A stretch of 6,944 nt of DNA, from positions 1 through 6,944 of the forward strand of contig OMQY01000012.1 of assembly GCA_900313405.1 (NCBI GenBank), read 5' to 3'. The stretch comes from an uncultured Eubacteriales bacterium (lineage in GTDB: Bacteria > Bacillota_A > Clostridia > Saccharofermentanales > Saccharofermentanaceae). A program made the translations under genes and the position numbers. Numbering within the stretch: position 1 is the stretch's first letter; the number at the start of each line of letters is the position of its first letter. Below, in pieces: positions 6,310-6,944 of this stretch. Under the pieces are notes generated by a model. The model did not search any database and was not told where the DNA came from. It saw only the letters and a program-made list of their open reading frames with translations.

Positions 6310-6944
6310 CTACTCGAAAAAGTACATGCAGACTTTGGTCAAAGCCGGCAAAGTTATCATCGTGATCAGAAGCGTGATCATGATGATACGCGCACAGAAC
6401 TTAGGCGAACAGTTATACCTCTCGGCATAGATTACGTTCATCGTTCCTGAAGGTAAAGCTGTCATTATGACAATGGTAGTTGCTGCCGATACCGGGATAT
6501 GAATGAACCTTCTGACGACAAGCACTGCCACGAGTGCGATAAACGGCAATACCAGAACCCTTACAAAGGATGCCAGATATGCAGTAAAATCAGTAAACAG
6601 ATTACGCAGGTTGATAGCGGCAAGAGTCGAGCCCAGTATCATCATTGACAGCGGCACCATCATACCGCCGATAAGATCGATCGTATCAAGTACATATGTC
6701 GGGAACCTGAACGGTGACAGGAAGAGCACTACTGCTGCGACAGAAGCCAGCGATACGGGATTAAGGACTATGTCCCTGAACTTCTCGATCTTACTCTGAG
6801 GCTTGTGCCTTCCTGACAGCAGACTTGCTGCATATGTATAGAAGAACAGGTTATATGCCAGATTATATATAGCTGCAAGAAGAAGCCCCTGTTCAGGAAG
6901 TATGGCCTTCATTACGGGGAATCCCAGGAAGCCGGTATTGGCAA
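6310..6944 (-). CDS. Auxin efflux carrier (AEC) family permease, partial at its N-terminus
   Basis: This is the C-terminal 210 residues of an inner-membrane transporter of the AEC family, a secondary carrier group in the BART superfamily whose bacterial members move organic acids or amino-acid-related compounds. The substrate cannot be told here. The reading frame stays open to the window edge. The internal ATG at 6912 is not the start, because the codons before it give 'ANTGFLGFPV', the conserved NTGFLGxP motif found in the middle of the family. Five to six hydrophobic segments follow, including 'LIGGMMVPLSMMILGSTLA' and 'TIVIMTALPSGTMNVIYAE', the latter matching the conserved C-terminal region. 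Roughly 90-100 residues are expected to be missing, compared with a usual length near 310. The TAG stop (6312-6310) lies 9 nt before the SseB-like gene and forms part of its ribosome binding site. Confidence 0.88.
   Translation of the reverse strand, partial: ANTGFLGFPVMKAILPEQGLLLAAIYNLAYNLFFYTYAASLLSGRHKPQSKIEKFRDIVLNPVSLASVAAVVLFLSPFRFPTYVLDTIDLIGGMMVPLSMMILGSTLAAINLRNLFTDFTAYLASFVRVLVLPFIALVAVLVVRRFIHIPVSAATTIVIMTALPSGTMNVIYAERYNCSPKFCARIIMITLLITMITLPALTKVCMYFFE

Noticed and set aside
6310..6912. Treating the permease as a complete 200-residue gene starting at 6912
   Set aside because: The frame continues to the window edge and the codons before the ATG encode the conserved NTGFLGFP motif, so the gene is cut by the window, not short.

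Overview
The window is a single-direction block: every supported gene reads on the minus strand, so transcription runs from right to left. Moderate GC content, strong AGGAGG/GAGGGGG-type ribosome binding sites, a prfA–sua5 pair and a secreted EF-hand/LRR/DUF4214 protein together suggest a Clostridia member, perhaps a gut or rumen Lachnospiraceae or a relative. That placement is inference from gene content. No rRNA, tRNA, CRISPR array, insertion sequence or phage gene was seen.

Right to left, 6944 to 2037 looks like one operon. It starts with the C-terminal two thirds of an auxin-efflux-carrier (AEC) family permease that runs off the window edge. An SseB-domain protein follows, then a small membrane-anchored protein of unknown function, then release factor 1 (prfA). 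The last gene is a 591-residue fusion of a Sua5/YrdC threonylcarbamoyl-AMP synthase with a low-molecular-weight tyrosine phosphatase (LMW-PTP)-like domain. The junctions are 9 nt, 11 nt, a 1-nt overlap (TGATG) and 3 nt, so co-transcription and translational coupling are likely. The two recognisable core genes serve translation: RF1 ends protein synthesis at UAA/UAG, and Sua5 makes the intermediate for t6A37 in ANN-decoding tRNAs.

Positions 1899-2036 form the only real intergenic region. It holds a weak terminator-like inverted repeat with a T tract, and an extended -10 promoter (TGATATAAT) pointing at the next gene.

From 1898 to 24 lies a separate transcription unit for a 624-residue exported protein: signal peptide, one EF-hand loop, 21-residue leucine-rich repeats, an aromatic-rich insertion, and two DUF4214 modules built from four half-repeats. 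It is probably a surface or secreted binding protein.

The most notable point is the Sua5 fusion. Its phosphatase domain keeps the overall fold signature and the DP general-acid motif, but has lost both the nucleophilic cysteine (Ser419) and the phosphate-binding arginine (Leu425). It reads as a pseudophosphatase tethered to a tRNA-modification enzyme. I found no clear evidence of an entirely new multi-gene system here.
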